Source of the DNA: JAEZBP01 sp963832725
Lineage (GTDB): Bacteria > Myxococcota_A > Polyangia > Polyangiales > Sandaracinaceae
Reading direction: 5' to 3'
Assembly: GCA_963832725.1 (NCBI GenBank)
Contig: CAWHVG010000002.1
Span: forward strand, 558,001 to 622,000
DNA: 64,000 bases
Below the pieces are notes generated by a model that was not told the DNA's origin, searched no databases, and worked only from the letters and a program-made list of their open reading frames with translations. This document shows, in pieces, positions 51,429-59,693 of the stretch (positions within the stretch are counted from its first letter, which is position 1; every line of letters begins with the position of its first letter). A program made the translations under genes and the position numbers.

Positions 51429-53843
51429 ATGCGCCTGACGCCTGCCTTCTTGTCTACCAGCCTGCTCCTCTTGTTCGCGGCAACCGTCCCGACGACGGCG
51501 GCCGCGCAAGATGGATTCGACGAATTCGACGACGAGTTCGCCCAGCCGGCTCAACCCACGCAGCAACCTGCCCAGCAGCAGCCGCAACAGCAGCAGCCGC
51601 AGCAGCAACCTGCGCAACAGCAGACCGACGAGTTCGGTGACCTCGAGCAAGAGGCCCAACCGCAGCAGCAACCGCAGCAGGCGGATGGCTCGACGACGCT
51701 GCAGCAGAGCGACCTCGAGGGCGCGGTCGAAGAGACGCCACCCTCGCAGTCGACGAGCGCGGACGACGAGGAGGAGCAGAGCGACCGCGAAGCGCAGCAT
51801 GCGTATCGCGAGCGCCGTCACCTCCTGCACAACACGTGGAACGGCCCGGTCGGTGGCTTCCACGTCGTCGACGCGGGCAGCGGCGCCGCCGGCGCGTTCC
51901 GCGCGCAGCTCGGCACCGACTTCTTCGTCATGAACGGGTGGCTGACGCTGCCCGGGCCCACCGCGATGGGTGTCCCGCCGAACAACAGCCACATCGGTGG
52001 CTCCCTCTCGTTGAGCTGGACCCCCTTCGACACGGTCGGTGGCGTGCCCTTCGGGCTCGAGTTCTACGGGTCCATTCACAGCTACGCGAACTCGAACCCG
52101 CAGGAGAACCCGGCCCTCTTCCAGGTGCTCGGCGACACCCTCCTCGGCGTCAAGGCCAGCTACCGCGCGCTCCCCTGGCTCTTCCTCGGCGGCGACGTCG
52201 GCGTGCAGCTGATGAACACCGTCGGCGACATCGGCCTGGTGGGCAAGAGCACGAGCGCCAGCTTCCGGCTCAACGCGACGGCGGATCTGCGGGAGCTCGA
52301 CAACGCGCTCCCGATCATCGCCCGCTTCAACGCGCAGTACTACCTCGACAACTCGGCCGCGCTGGTCTCGGGCGTCGAGCAGGCGCGTTACGCCGCGCTG
52401 CCCAACCCGCGGCCTTGCCCCGACGTCGGGGGCAGCATGACGAACTGCCTGGAGGACCGTCACCTCATCACCCGCATCGAGCGCTACGCCCTCGGGATCA
52501 ACCGGGTCGACCACTTCACGCTCGGGTTCGGCGTCGAGCTGCCGCTCCAGGTGATGGAGGGCTTCCACATCAACCCGATCGCGGAGTGGGTGCTCAACAT
52601 CCCGGTCAACCGCCAGGGCTACAACTGCCTCTTCATCCCCGCGGCGGGCTCGATGGGCTCGACGCCGGCGGCGGGCCAGGACGGCTGCCTCGACAAGCAG
52701 GGCTTCAACGCCTTCCGCAGCGTCCTGACCGTGGGCGTGCGGGTGCTGCCGCCGCTGCGCGGTCTGAACCTCTTCGCCGCCGTCGATATCGGCACCAGCG
52801 GCATGTACTCGTTCGTGCGCGAGCTGGCTCCGACGGCGCCCTACGACGTGATGCTCGGTGTGGGCTACGCCTTCGACACCCAGCCGGTCATCCACGAGGT
52901 GGAGCGTGAGGTCGTCCGTGAGGTCGTCCGCGAGGCCACGCCGCCGCCGAAGGGTCGCGTGCTCGGCACTGTGGTGGAGCAGGGCACGGACACGCCGGTG
53001 GCGGGCGCCATCGTCGCCTTCCCGACCACGGAGCTCACCTCGCTCTCGGCGGACGCGCAGGGCGCTTTCCGCAGCTACGAGATGGATCCGGGTGAGGTCC
53101 AGATGGCCATCACCCACCCCGACTATCACGACGGGAGCTGCACCGCGACGATCCCCGAGGAAGGTGGAGACGTCGAGGTCCGCTGCGAGCTCGAGGCCCT
53201 GCCGCGCGTCGGCTCGGTCCTCGGCCACGTGGTCGCCGACAGCGGCGGACCCGTAGGCGGCGCGACGGTCACCCTCAGCGGCCCGGCTTCGCGCACGCTG
53301 ACGACCGCGCCCGACGGTGCGTTCACGGTGCAGAATCTGCCGCCGGGCACCTACAGCGCGCGCGTCGAGTCCGAGAACTTCCTCATCAAGCAGGACACCT
53401 TCGACGTCGCGGCTCGCGAGCAGGCCACGCCGGAGATCGTCCTCATCGCGCGGCCGCGCCGCTCGCTGGTCCGGGTGCGTGCGCGCCAGATCACGATCCG
53501 CCGCCAGGTGAACTTCGCGACCGATAGCGCGGAGATCCTGCCGAGCAGCACCCAGCTGCTCAGCGAGGTGGCCGACGTCATCCTCCGCCACCCGGAGCTG
53601 ACGAAGATCGAGATCCAGGGCCACACGGACAACCGAGGCGGCGCGCAGCACAACATGGAGCTGTCGCAGCGTCGGGCGGAAGCGGTCCGCGACTGGCTGA
53701 TCCGCGCGGGCGTGTCGCCGAACCAGCTCGAGGCCCGTGGCTACGGGCAGGAGCAGCCCCTGGTTCCGAACATCACGGCCTCGAACCGGGCGCGTAACCG
53801 CCGCGTCCAGTTCGTCATCCAGGAGCGCTCCGAAGACCAGTAG
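51429..53843 (+). CDS. OmpA-family outer membrane protein with Gln-rich and regulatory-like domains
   Basis: This 804-residue protein has a Sec signal (STSLLLLFAATVPTTAAAQ), a Gln-rich segment of about 60 residues, then a region with alternating strands consistent with an outer-membrane barrel (FGLEFYGSIHSYANSNPQEN; HFTLGFGVELPLQVMEGFHI). Two CarboxypepD_reg-like domains follow (GRVLGTVVEQGTDTPVAGAI; GSVLGHVVADSGGPVGGATV). The C-terminal OmpA domain has NFATDSAEILPSS, EIQGHTDNRGGAQHNMELSQ and NRARNRRVQFVI, with the Asp and Arg that bind diaminopimelate. It should anchor the outer membrane to peptidoglycan. Confidence 0.92.
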   Translation: MRLTPAFLSTSLLLLFAATVPTTAAAQDGFDEFDDEFAQPAQPTQQPAQQQPQQQQPQQQPAQQQTDEFGDLEQEAQPQQQPQQADGSTTLQQSDLEGAVEETPPSQSTSADDEEEQSDREAQHAYRERRHLLHNTWNGPVGGFHVVDAGSGAAGAFRAQLGTDFFVMNGWLTLPGPTAMGVPPNNSHIGGSLSLSWTPFDTVGGVPFGLEFYGSIHSYANSNPQENPALFQVLGDTLLGVKASYRALPWLFLGGDVGVQLMNTVGDIGLVGKSTSASFRLNATADLRELDNALPIIARFNAQYYLDNSAALVSGVEQARYAALPNPRPCPDVGGSMTNCLEDRHLITRIERYALGINRVDHFTLGFGVELPLQVMEGFHINPIAEWVLNIPVNRQGYNCLFIPAAGSMGSTPAAGQDGCLDKQGFNAFRSVLTVGVRVLPPLRGLNLFAAVDIGTSGMYSFVRELAPTAPYDVMLGVGYAFDTQPVIHEVEREVVREVVREATPPPKGRVLGTVVEQGTDTPVAGAIVAFPTTELTSLSADAQGAFRSYEMDPGEVQMAITHPDYHDGSCTATIPEEGGDVEVRCELEALPRVGSVLGHVVADSGGPVGGATVTLSGPASRTLTTAPDGAFTVQNLPPGTYSARVESENFLIKQDTFDVAAREQATPEIVLIARPRRSLVRVRARQITIRRQVNFATDSAEILPSSTQLLSEVADVILRHPELTKIEIQGHTDNRGGAQHNMELSQRRAEAVRDWLIRAGVSPNQLEARGYGQEQPLVPNITASNRARNRRVQFVIQERSEDQ

Positions 53844-53861
53844 GCTCGGACGAGCGGAACG

Positions 53862-53892
53862 ACGGCCGGCTGCCCTCGGGCATGCCGGCCGT
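53862..53892 (+). terminator. Terminator-like hairpin after the OmpA gene
   Basis: ACGGCCGGC at 53862-53870 pairs with GCCGGCCGT ending at 53892, and TGCCC pairs with GGGCA inside, leaving a bulged T. The following CTCGCGTTT is only moderately T-rich. Confidence 0.55.
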
Positions 53893-53910
53893 CTCGCGTT
53901 TGGAGGGAGG

Positions 53911-54453
53911 ATGCCGCGACGCCAGGCGAAGCCCGCGACCCCGGGATATCTCGAGCGCGTCGCGCTCGCGTACCTGGAGCGGTATCCGGGCTCGACGGCG
54001 CGGGTGCGGGCGGTCCTGGAGCGGCGAGTGCGCCGCTCGGTCGAGGAGCGGGGGACCGATCCGCGGGAGGGCGCTGACGCAGTAGACGCGGTCATCGCCA
54101 AGCTCGCCCGGCTGGGCTACCTGGACGACGCGCGCTTCGCCGCCTCGAGGGTGCGCTCGCTTCGCTCCCGTGGGAAGTCGGCGCGCGCCGTCCGCGCGAT
54201 GTTGGCGCGGCAGCGGATCGACGCCGGGCTGATCGATCGGGCGCTGAGCGATCACGCCGAGGCGGCCGAGGGCGACGCGGAGCTCGACGCGGCGCGCGCG
54301 CTGGTCCGCAAGAAGCGGCTGGGACCTTTTCGCACTGTGGAAGCGCGCAGCGGGGAGTGGCAGCGCGACCTGGCGAAGCTCGCCCGCGCCGGCTTCGGCT
54401 ACGGCGTCGCCCGCCGCGCGCTGGAGTCGCTCGAGGACGACGACGAGGGCTGA
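53911..54453 (+). CDS. recX: RecX regulatory protein
   Basis: This 180-residue protein has the RecX three-helix repeats: YLERVALAYLERYPGSTARV, AVIAKLARLGYLDDARFAAS (the YLDDxRFA motif) and AVRAMLARQRIDAGLIDRAL, ending in GFGYGVARRALESL. RecX modulates RecA filaments. A strong ribosome site GGAGGGAGG directly precedes the ATG. recA is not adjacent; the gene is monocistronic between two hairpins. Confidence 0.88.
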   Translation: MPRRQAKPATPGYLERVALAYLERYPGSTARVRAVLERRVRRSVEERGTDPREGADAVDAVIAKLARLGYLDDARFAASRVRSLRSRGKSARAVRAMLARQRIDAGLIDRALSDHAEAAEGDAELDAARALVRKKRLGPFRTVEARSGEWQRDLAKLARAGFGYGVARRALESLEDDDEG

Positions 54454-54475
54454 GCCAAGCCGGGTCGAATCGGAG

Positions 54476-54594
54476 CGCCAGAAAGTGAATCTCGTTCACT
54501 TTTTCTCGGTGTGCGACGAAATCGTGTGTGATTGCAGGAAGATGGCGTCTCCGCTTTGGAGCCGACGAGCGCCGGAAAGTAAACCTGGTTCACT
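54476..54594. repeat. Two copies of a palindrome-containing repeat (AGTGAAnnnnnTTCACT type)
   Basis: Copy 1 (54476-54502) reads GCGCCAGAAAGTGAATCTCG and continues TTCACT; copy 2 (54570-54594) reads GCGCCGGAAAGTAAACCTGG and continues TTCACT. Copies start about 94-95 nt apart. The core is AGTGAA-N5-TTCACT (54484-54500), with one change in copy 2 (54578-54594). The spacing of the half-sites, 11 nt, fits a dimeric regulator. Confidence 0.6.
54482..54504 (+). terminator. Intrinsic terminator after recX / palindromic repeat
   Basis: AAAGTGAA at 54482-54489 pairs perfectly with TTCACTTT at 54495-54502 around TCTCG, and five T residues run over 54500-54504. It lies 29 nt after recX. The same palindrome recurs in degenerate form at 54578-54594, so it may also serve as a binding site. 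Confidence 0.6.
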
Positions 54595-54713
54595 GTCTCG
54601 ATTTGCCGAGCACGCGTCCGGTCGGAGACTGCGCTGCCGGAAGTTCTCCATACGTCGGCGCGCGGACCGCGAGTGCGATCCGCGCGCCGTGCAGGGGCAG
54701 AGGGGAGGGCGCT

Positions 54714-54944
54714 TCAGCGGCGACCGTGCGGCGCCCCCGCGCTCATGCCGCGCTGGCTCCGGGCCTCCCGCCGGTCGTCACGGCGCTCGTGGCGGGCCTG
54801 GCGGCGACCCTCACGGCGCTCGTGGTTGGCCTGGCGCCGGTTCTCACGGCGCTCGTGGTTGGCCTGGCGCCGGTTCTCACGGCGCTCGTGGTTGGCCTGG
54901 AACCGAGCCTGCGCGGGCCGTGCGACGACCCGGCCGCGAGCCAC
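54714..54944 (-). CDS. Possible Arg/Glu/His repeat protein
   Basis: A GTG at 54944 starts VARGRVVARPAQARFQ and leads into tandem 11-residue units of the type ANHERRENRRQ, ending SAGAPHGRR at 54714. The frame is also open upstream through three VARGRVVATAP units, up to an ATG at 55130 inside the matrixin gene. Both repeat arrays have 33-nt units that keep this same frame, which favours coding on this strand. Arg/Glu/His-rich tails of this kind occur in exported myxobacterial proteins. No signal peptide was found, so the 5' end may be damaged. Confidence 0.3.
   Translation of the reverse strand: MARGRVVARPAQARFQANHERRENRRQANHERRENRRQANHERREGRRQARHERRDDRREARSQRGMSAGAPHGRR
54778..54909. repeat. 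33-nt tandem repeat, four copies
   Basis: Units start TCACGGCGCTCGTGG at 54778, 54811, 54844 and 54877; copies 2 and 3 are identical and the outer ones diverge. On the minus strand each encodes an ANHERRENRRQ-like unit. Confidence 0.85.
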
Positions 54945-55020
54945 CGGCGCGGTGGCGACGACCCGGCCGCGAGCAACGGGTGCGGTGGCGACGACCCGGC
55001 CGCGAGCGACGGGGTCGCGC
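54922..55020. repeat. Second 33-nt tandem repeat, three copies
   Basis: Units start GCGACGACCCGGCCGCGAGC at 54922, 54955 and 54988, with variable last third. On the minus strand each encodes a VARGRVVATAP-like unit in the same frame as the neighbouring array. Confidence 0.8.
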
Positions 55021-55026
55021 GGTGGG

Positions 55027-56026
55027 TCAGCGACGGCGGCGGCGGGTGAGGGTGAGCGCGAGGATGGGCAGGCCGAGGAGGGCGAAGGGGATGCTGCTCG
55101 CGGCGCCGGGGGCGGCGATGGAGCAGCCACCGTGGCTGGTGCAGGCGAGGTCGAGGCCGCCGCGCGGGGTGTAGTCGCACTCGCCGGCCGGGGTGCCCGC
55201 CGGGTAGATGTTGCAGATGCCCGCGATGTCGTCGGGGGCCAGGTCCCGCTTGGTCGTCTCGCCCGCTGCCGCCTGGAAGTACATCGTCGCTTCGGGATCG
55301 GTGCTGTGCGCCATGCCCAGGTAGTGGCCGAGCTCGTGCGTGACCACGTCCTGGAGATCGACCGTCCTCATGGCGTCCGAGCAGCCGGCGGCCGGGCAGA
55401 TGCCGTAGGGGCCGCGTCGCTCGTTGATCTCCATGTCGGCGTCGAGGATCTCGCCCGTGCTCTTGCGGTGCCAGACGGTCGTCACGGCGAACGCCGCCGG
55501 GTCGTACATCCGCGCGCCCCAGTCGGTCACGAACATGATCACGTTCGCGTTCGGGCCGTTGTCCCGGTAGAGCGGCTCGGTACAGGTCGACCGCTCGCTC
55601 ATGACGTTCACGTGCACGCCGAGCGGGCTCCCTCCGCACGTGACCGCCTCCCAGGTCGCCAGCGAGGTGGAGAACACCATGCTCGCCTCGTCCATCGAGG
55701 AGATCCGACGACGCGGCGCTCGAGCTCAACGCGATCTCGCTGCACGGCCGGTGCCACGCGAGGTAGAAGTTCTGCGGATCGTCGGGCGTGCAGGAAGTTC
55801 CGTCCGTCTGGAAGGTGCCGCTCGTGCACACGAGGCCCTCCGACGTGCTCGGATCGCAGCTGTGGCCACCTTCGGTGCCGCAGACCGAGCCGGCGGCCAC
55901 GTTCGGGTACACGCAAGGCTCCGCTGCCGTCGGCCCGTGCTCGCTGGTGGTCATGCGGCACCAGGCGTGCGCCCACGTCGGGCTCAGCGCGGCGAGCGCG
56001 GCGAGCAGCGCGAACGCACCCCTCAC
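55027..56026 (-). CDS. Matrixin-like metalloprotease with MYXO-CTERM-like tail, frameshifted
   Basis: A GTG at 56026 (overlapping the upstream stop in GTGA) starts RGAFALLAALAALSPTWAHA, a Sec signal, then a Cys-rich segment (CVYPNVAAGSVCGTEGGHSC; FYLAWHRPCSEIALSSSAAS). After a one-base shift near 55705 the sense continues ISSMDEASMVFSTSLATWEA and reaches the zinc motif VTHELGHYLGMAHSTDPEA with Met-turn TMYF. The tail (GGCSIAAPGAASS, a hydrophobic helix, then RRRRR) resembles the MYXO-CTERM sorting signal. Removing one G rebuilds a 332-residue protein. It should be a surface-attached protease cleaving extracellular substrates. Confidence 0.8.
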
Positions 56027-56613
56027 GGCCTCACCGCCCCGCTCGACGGGGAGTCGACCACCGCGCCCACCCGATCGCGAAGCTCGGGATAGGGCATGGC
56101 GTGGATCAACGCGGCCGGCGCCGGCATCAAGCGGCCGCCGCGCGCCCGCTGCACCAGGCTCAAGCCCGCGCCGCCCGGCAGAACCGTCCGCTCGCCGTGC
56201 TGCTCGTCGACACCCATCACGCCCTGGCTCATCCCGACCGGGCGCAGCGTCGAGCCGCCCTCCACCCGGTAGAGGAAGAGCACGTAGCGAGATCCGACGT
56301 CGAGGATCGGCTCGCCCTCGACGCGCATCCCGATGTCGCCGATGACGCCGCCGATGCGGGTCATGGTCAGGGTGGAGCCGACTCGGGCGTCGCCCTTCAT
56401 GGTCTCCTCCACCCGGAGCGTCACGTCGGTGACGATCCGGCCGCGCGCGTCGTAGCGGGCGCGCTTGTCGAGCGCGGTGGCCAGGACGACGAGGTCGGCG
56501 CGCTGGGTCAGCTCCGGCAGGGAAAGCGCTTCCGAGACGGTGGCCGAGGCGGGGCTCACGAGGGCCAACGCGAGGAGCAGCGAGGCCGTAGAGAGCGCGA
56601 TCGTGGACCGCAT
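56023..56613 (-). CDS. Exported protein paired with the matrixin gene
   Basis: This 196-residue protein has a Sec signal (IALSTASLLLALALVSPASA) and a beta-rich mature part (LPELTQRADLVVLATALDKR; GRIVTDVTLRVEETMKGDAR; SRYVLFLYRVEGGSTLRPVG). The alternation of strands around a 'V..T.L.V.E..KG' motif is seen in secreted proteins that accompany metalloproteases in related bacteria, but the function is unknown. Its stop overlaps the matrixin start, so the two are co-translated and likely act together at the cell surface. Confidence 0.72.
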   Translation of the reverse strand: MRSTIALSTASLLLALALVSPASATVSEALSLPELTQRADLVVLATALDKRARYDARGRIVTDVTLRVEETMKGDARVGSTLTMTRIGGVIGDIGMRVEGEPILDVGSRYVLFLYRVEGGSTLRPVGMSQGVMGVDEQHGERTVLPGGAGLSLVQRARGGRLMPAPAALIHAMPYPELRDRVGAVVDSPSSGAVRP

Positions 56614-56662
56614 GCATCAAGATGAGTGCGCGGTGCGGGCGACGTCAAGGCATCAGACCCCA

Positions 56663-56692
56663 TTGACATACGGTGACGAAGCTGAGTATGGA
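56663..56692 (+). promoter_or_regulatory. Promoter giving a probably leaderless transcript of the TRAP-T gene
   Basis: TTGACA at 56663-56668 and TATGGA at 56687-56692 are spaced by 18 nt. The expected transcript start, about 7 nt downstream, falls on or near the A of the ATG at 56700. Confidence 0.45.
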
Positions 56693-56699
56693 CCCTGCC

Positions 56700-57629
56700 A
56701 TGATTGGTCGGATCCGTTCGCTCGCTCCATACCTGTTGGCCCTGACCGTGCTGTTCGGGACCGGTTGTGACGTGACTCGCTTCACCGCGAACTCGACGGC
56801 CAACATGTTCGGCCGGGCGGCGGCGGGGTTGGAGCGGCACTTCGACTACGAGCTGGTCGGCGACGCGCTGCCTGGCAACATCCTCCAGCTCGAGGGCGTC
56901 TTCCGGATCATCCCGGAGAACGAACGCCTCGGGCTGACGCTGACGCGCGCCTACGTGTCCTACGGCTACGGCTGGATCGAGGACCGGATGGAGCAGGCCC
57001 AGGATCGGGGCGACCTCGAAGAGGAGGAGCGCCTGCTGGGCCGCGCCCGCCTGCTCTACGAGCGGGCGCGCAACATCGGCCTCCACCTGATGCGGCTGCG
57101 CGACCCGGGCATCGACGACGCCCTGACCGGCGGCCAAGAGGGCTTCGTCCAGTACATCCAGCAGCACTACAACAGCCCCGAGGACGTGCCGCTCCTCTTC
57201 TGGACCGGGTACGCCTGGGGCTCGGCCATCAACGCGGGCAAGGACGACCCGGAGATGGTGCTCTCGCTGCCCTTCGCGAAGTTCCTGGTCGAGCAGGCCG
57301 TGTCGATCGACCCGACCTACTACAACTACTCGGGCTTGACCTTCCTCGGCGTGGTGAACGCGAGCCTGCCGCCGGCGCTCGGCGGGCACCCGGATCGAGC
57401 CCGCGAGCTCTTCGAGCGCGCGCTGCAAGAGACCGGCCGCGAGTTCTTCACGGTCCAGTTCAGCTACGCGCGTACGTACGCCGTGCAGCAGCAGGACCGC
57501 GATCTCTACGTCCGGCTGCTCCGCGAGATCGTGGACGGCGGGGACCCGTCGCCGGAGGCGCGGCTGGCCAACCGCATGACCCGCCGCCGGGCCATCCGCT
57601 GGCTGGAGCGCACCGATCAGCTCTTCTGA
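56700..57629 (+). CDS. TRAP transporter T-component lipoprotein (TatT-like)
   Basis: The ATG at 56700 starts MIGRIRSLAPYLLALTVLFG, a lipoprotein signal with lipobox FGTGC, and gives 309 residues. In-frame starts at 56688 (ATG) and 56673 (GTG) are possible. The mature part is all-helical with TPR-like pairs (RLLGRARLLYERARNIGLHL; FAKFLVEQAVSIDPTYYNYS; RARELFERALQETGREFFTV), as in the TatT (Tp0956-like) proteins that associate with a TRAP substrate-binding protein. dctP follows 145 nt downstream, so the role is as a periplasmic partner of DctP. Confidence 0.85.
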   Translation: MIGRIRSLAPYLLALTVLFGTGCDVTRFTANSTANMFGRAAAGLERHFDYELVGDALPGNILQLEGVFRIIPENERLGLTLTRAYVSYGYGWIEDRMEQAQDRGDLEEEERLLGRARLLYERARNIGLHLMRLRDPGIDDALTGGQEGFVQYIQQHYNSPEDVPLLFWTGYAWGSAINAGKDDPEMVLSLPFAKFLVEQAVSIDPTYYNYSGLTFLGVVNASLPPALGGHPDRARELFERALQETGREFFTVQFSYARTYAVQQQDRDLYVRLLREIVDGGDPSPEARLANRMTRRRAIRWLERTDQLF

Positions 57630-57774
57630 TCGACTCTTCGCATCGGAAGTGAATCTCCGTCGGGCGGGCACGTCCGACCCACGCCTTTGCCGCGCGGGCT
57701 GGCGCCGCGAACGTGATAACCTGACTCTTCGCCGGGCTTCGACGCGCGGCAGCGACGTCAATCGGGATGGTGAC

Positions 57775-58785
57775 ATGAAGCGACGAACTCTTCTCATGGG
57801 CCTGCTGGCGCTGGGGCTCGCGTCCCTGCCGGGGACCTTGCCGCGGCCGGTGGACGCGCAGGAGACCACGACGCTCCGGATCGCGACGCTGGCGCCGCGC
57901 GGCTCCGCGTGGATGCGGGTCTTCGACGCGTGGAACAACACGCTCCGGCAGCGCACGAACAACCGGCTGGCCCTCCGCGTCTACGCCGGCGGCTCGCAGG
58001 GTGACGAGCGCGACGTCATCCGCAAGATCCGCATCGGCCAGCTCGACGGCGCCGCCGTGACCTCGACCGGCCTCAGCCTGGTCGTTCGGCCCGTCCTGGT
58101 GCTGCAGGCGCCCGGCGTGGTCGAGAACTACCAGCAGCTCGATCGCGCGCGGAACGCGATGAGCGACGACTTCGCGCACCAGTTCCAAGAGAACGGCATG
58201 CACCTGCTCGGCTGGGGCGACGTCGGCCAGGGCCGCATCTTCTCGAACCAGCCGATCGAGCGCCCCCAGGATCTGCGCCAGGTGCGCCCCTGGGTCTGGC
58301 GTGACGACAGCATGTTCGGCGAGTTCCTCGACGTCATCGGCGCGCACGGCGTGCGGCTCGGCGTGCCCGAGGTCCTCCCGGCCCTCAGCACCGGTCAGAT
58401 CGACACGGTGGTCGCCTCGGCGACGGCGGCCAGCGCGCTGCAGTGGCACACCCGCGTGACCCACGTCACCCAGCAAGCCAACGCGATGCTGATCGGCGCC
58501 ACGCTCGTGTCGGAGCAGAAGATCCAGGCGCTGCCGGAGGACCTGCGCACCGCGCTGCTCGAGACGGCCGAGCAGGCTCACTCGACGCTCGTTCGCCGCA
58601 TCCGCCGCGACGACGACCGCTACTACCGAGCGCTCACCACCCATCACGGCCTGACCGCGGTCGACCTCTCGGCCCACCAGGACGAGTGGCGCGACGTGGC
58701 CCGCCAGACCCGCGAGCGGCTGGCCGGGCGCCTCTATCCCCGCGCGCTCATGGAGCGCGTGATGCGGGCCGCCCGCGGTCACTGA
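57775..58785 (+). CDS. dctP: TRAP transporter substrate-binding protein (DctP family)
   Basis: This 336-residue periplasmic protein has a signal peptide (LLMGLLALGLASLPGTLPRP) and the DctP fold: TTLRIATLAPRGSAWMRVFD, LALRVYAGGSQGDERDVIRK and LPALSTGQIDTVVASATAAS, which belongs to the ligand-binding motif region. A conserved Arg that contacts carboxylate ligands is plausible in the RKIRIGQLDG or IFSNQPIERP segments but cannot be fixed by eye. The substrate is unknown; family members bind organic acids or amino acids. A strong terminator follows before dctQ. Confidence 0.93.
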   Translation: MKRRTLLMGLLALGLASLPGTLPRPVDAQETTTLRIATLAPRGSAWMRVFDAWNNTLRQRTNNRLALRVYAGGSQGDERDVIRKIRIGQLDGAAVTSTGLSLVVRPVLVLQAPGVVENYQQLDRARNAMSDDFAHQFQENGMHLLGWGDVGQGRIFSNQPIERPQDLRQVRPWVWRDDSMFGEFLDVIGAHGVRLGVPEVLPALSTGQIDTVVASATAASALQWHTRVTHVTQQANAMLIGATLVSEQKIQALPEDLRTALLETAEQAHSTLVRRIRRDDDRYYRALTTHHGLTAVDLSAHQDEWRDVARQTRERLAGRLYPRALMERVMRAARGH

Positions 58786-58813
58786 TCCCGCGGCGCTCCT
58801 ACTCCGAAGAAAG

Positions 58814-58839
58814 GCCGGCTCGACGACGAGCCGGCTTTT
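58814..58839 (+). terminator. Intrinsic terminator between dctP and dctQ
   Basis: GCCGGCTCG at 58814-58822 pairs perfectly with CGAGCCGGC at 58827-58835 around ACGA, followed by TTTTCTCTTT. It lies 28 nt after the dctP stop and would limit transcription into the permease genes. Confidence 0.85.
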
Positions 58840-59001
58840 CTCTTTGTGGGGTCATCCGAACGCTCGGCGCGGGTCGCCGTGGCACCGCCCCCTTTTCGCC
58901 TCTCGGTCGAATCGAACGCTCGCGCCGAGAGCGCCGGGTCGGGTACCCTGACGCAGCGAAAAACACGGCGCTCGGCGCCGGCACGGGGAATTCCACCGAA
59001 C

Positions 59002-59690
59002 ATGCTCAAGCTGCTGAAGCGATTCGACGACGGCGTCGCCCGAGGCGAGACAGCGCTCGCGACCACATTCCTCCTGTCGATGATCGTCGCTGCGTCCATC
59101 CAGGCGGTCGCGCGGAACCTCGCCAGCGAAGCCGGCGTCGAGTCCGCCAACGTCCTGGTGGGCTACCTGAGCTGGGTCAATCCCTTCCTCCAGAAGGGCA
59201 CCCTCTGGCTCGCGTTCCTCGGCGCCTCGCTGGCGACCCGCGAGGAGCGGCACATCGGCGTCGATCTCTTGCCGCGTCTCGTGCCGCGCAAAGGCAAGCT
59301 GCTCATGCGCGGGATCGCCGGGCTCGGCTCGTCCGTGGTGGCGTTCTTCCTGGCCCGCGCGTTCTGGTCGGCGGTGCTCGTGAACGCGCACGAGCGGCCG
59401 GCCGACTACGAGGTCTTCGGGGACGAGGGCCCGATGCACGTCTGCGACGCCGCGGCCAACGTCGTCGCGGACGCCGGCCTTCAGGTGCCGCACTTCTTCT
59501 GCGCCGTGCGCGGTGCGCTGGCGTCGGTCGGCGTCCCTGTCGAGACGGGGCAGGCGGCGTTGCAGCTCATCGTGCCGGTGATGTTCGTCATCATCTCGGC
59601 CCGGCTCCTGGCCAACGCTATCCAAGCCTTCATGGACATGGGGAAGCCGCCGCCCGAGCCCTCCATCGTTCCGCGCCGGAGGAGGGCTGA
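59002..59690 (+). CDS. dctQ: TRAP transporter small permease (DctQ family)
   Basis: The ATG at 59002 starts LKLLKRFDDGVARGETALAT and the protein has four TM helices: ALATTFLLSMIVAASIQAVA, KGTLWLAFLGASLATREERH (with the typical E-R-H after TM2), IAGLGSSVVAFFLARAFWSA and a last helix FVIISARLLANAIQAFMDMG. As sequenced the frame runs on to 59778, deep into dctM. Restoring one G in the run at 59684-59686 ends it at a TGA (59688-59690), 3 nt before dctM, as 229 residues. That is the usual arrangement and is preferred here. The periplasmic loop between TM3 and TM4 is longer than usual and holds two Cys. Confidence 0.88.
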
Positions 59691-59693
59691 GCC

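Noticed and set aside
51112..51438. A 108-residue open frame in the gap before the OmpA gene
   Set aside because: Arg/Pro-rich composition, no ribosome site, and it runs through the candidate promoter.
50607..54101. Long minus-strand extension upstream of the sulfatase start
   Set aside because: The frame is open only because of base composition; it runs antisense to the OmpA and recX genes. The lipoprotein signal at 50606 marks the true start.
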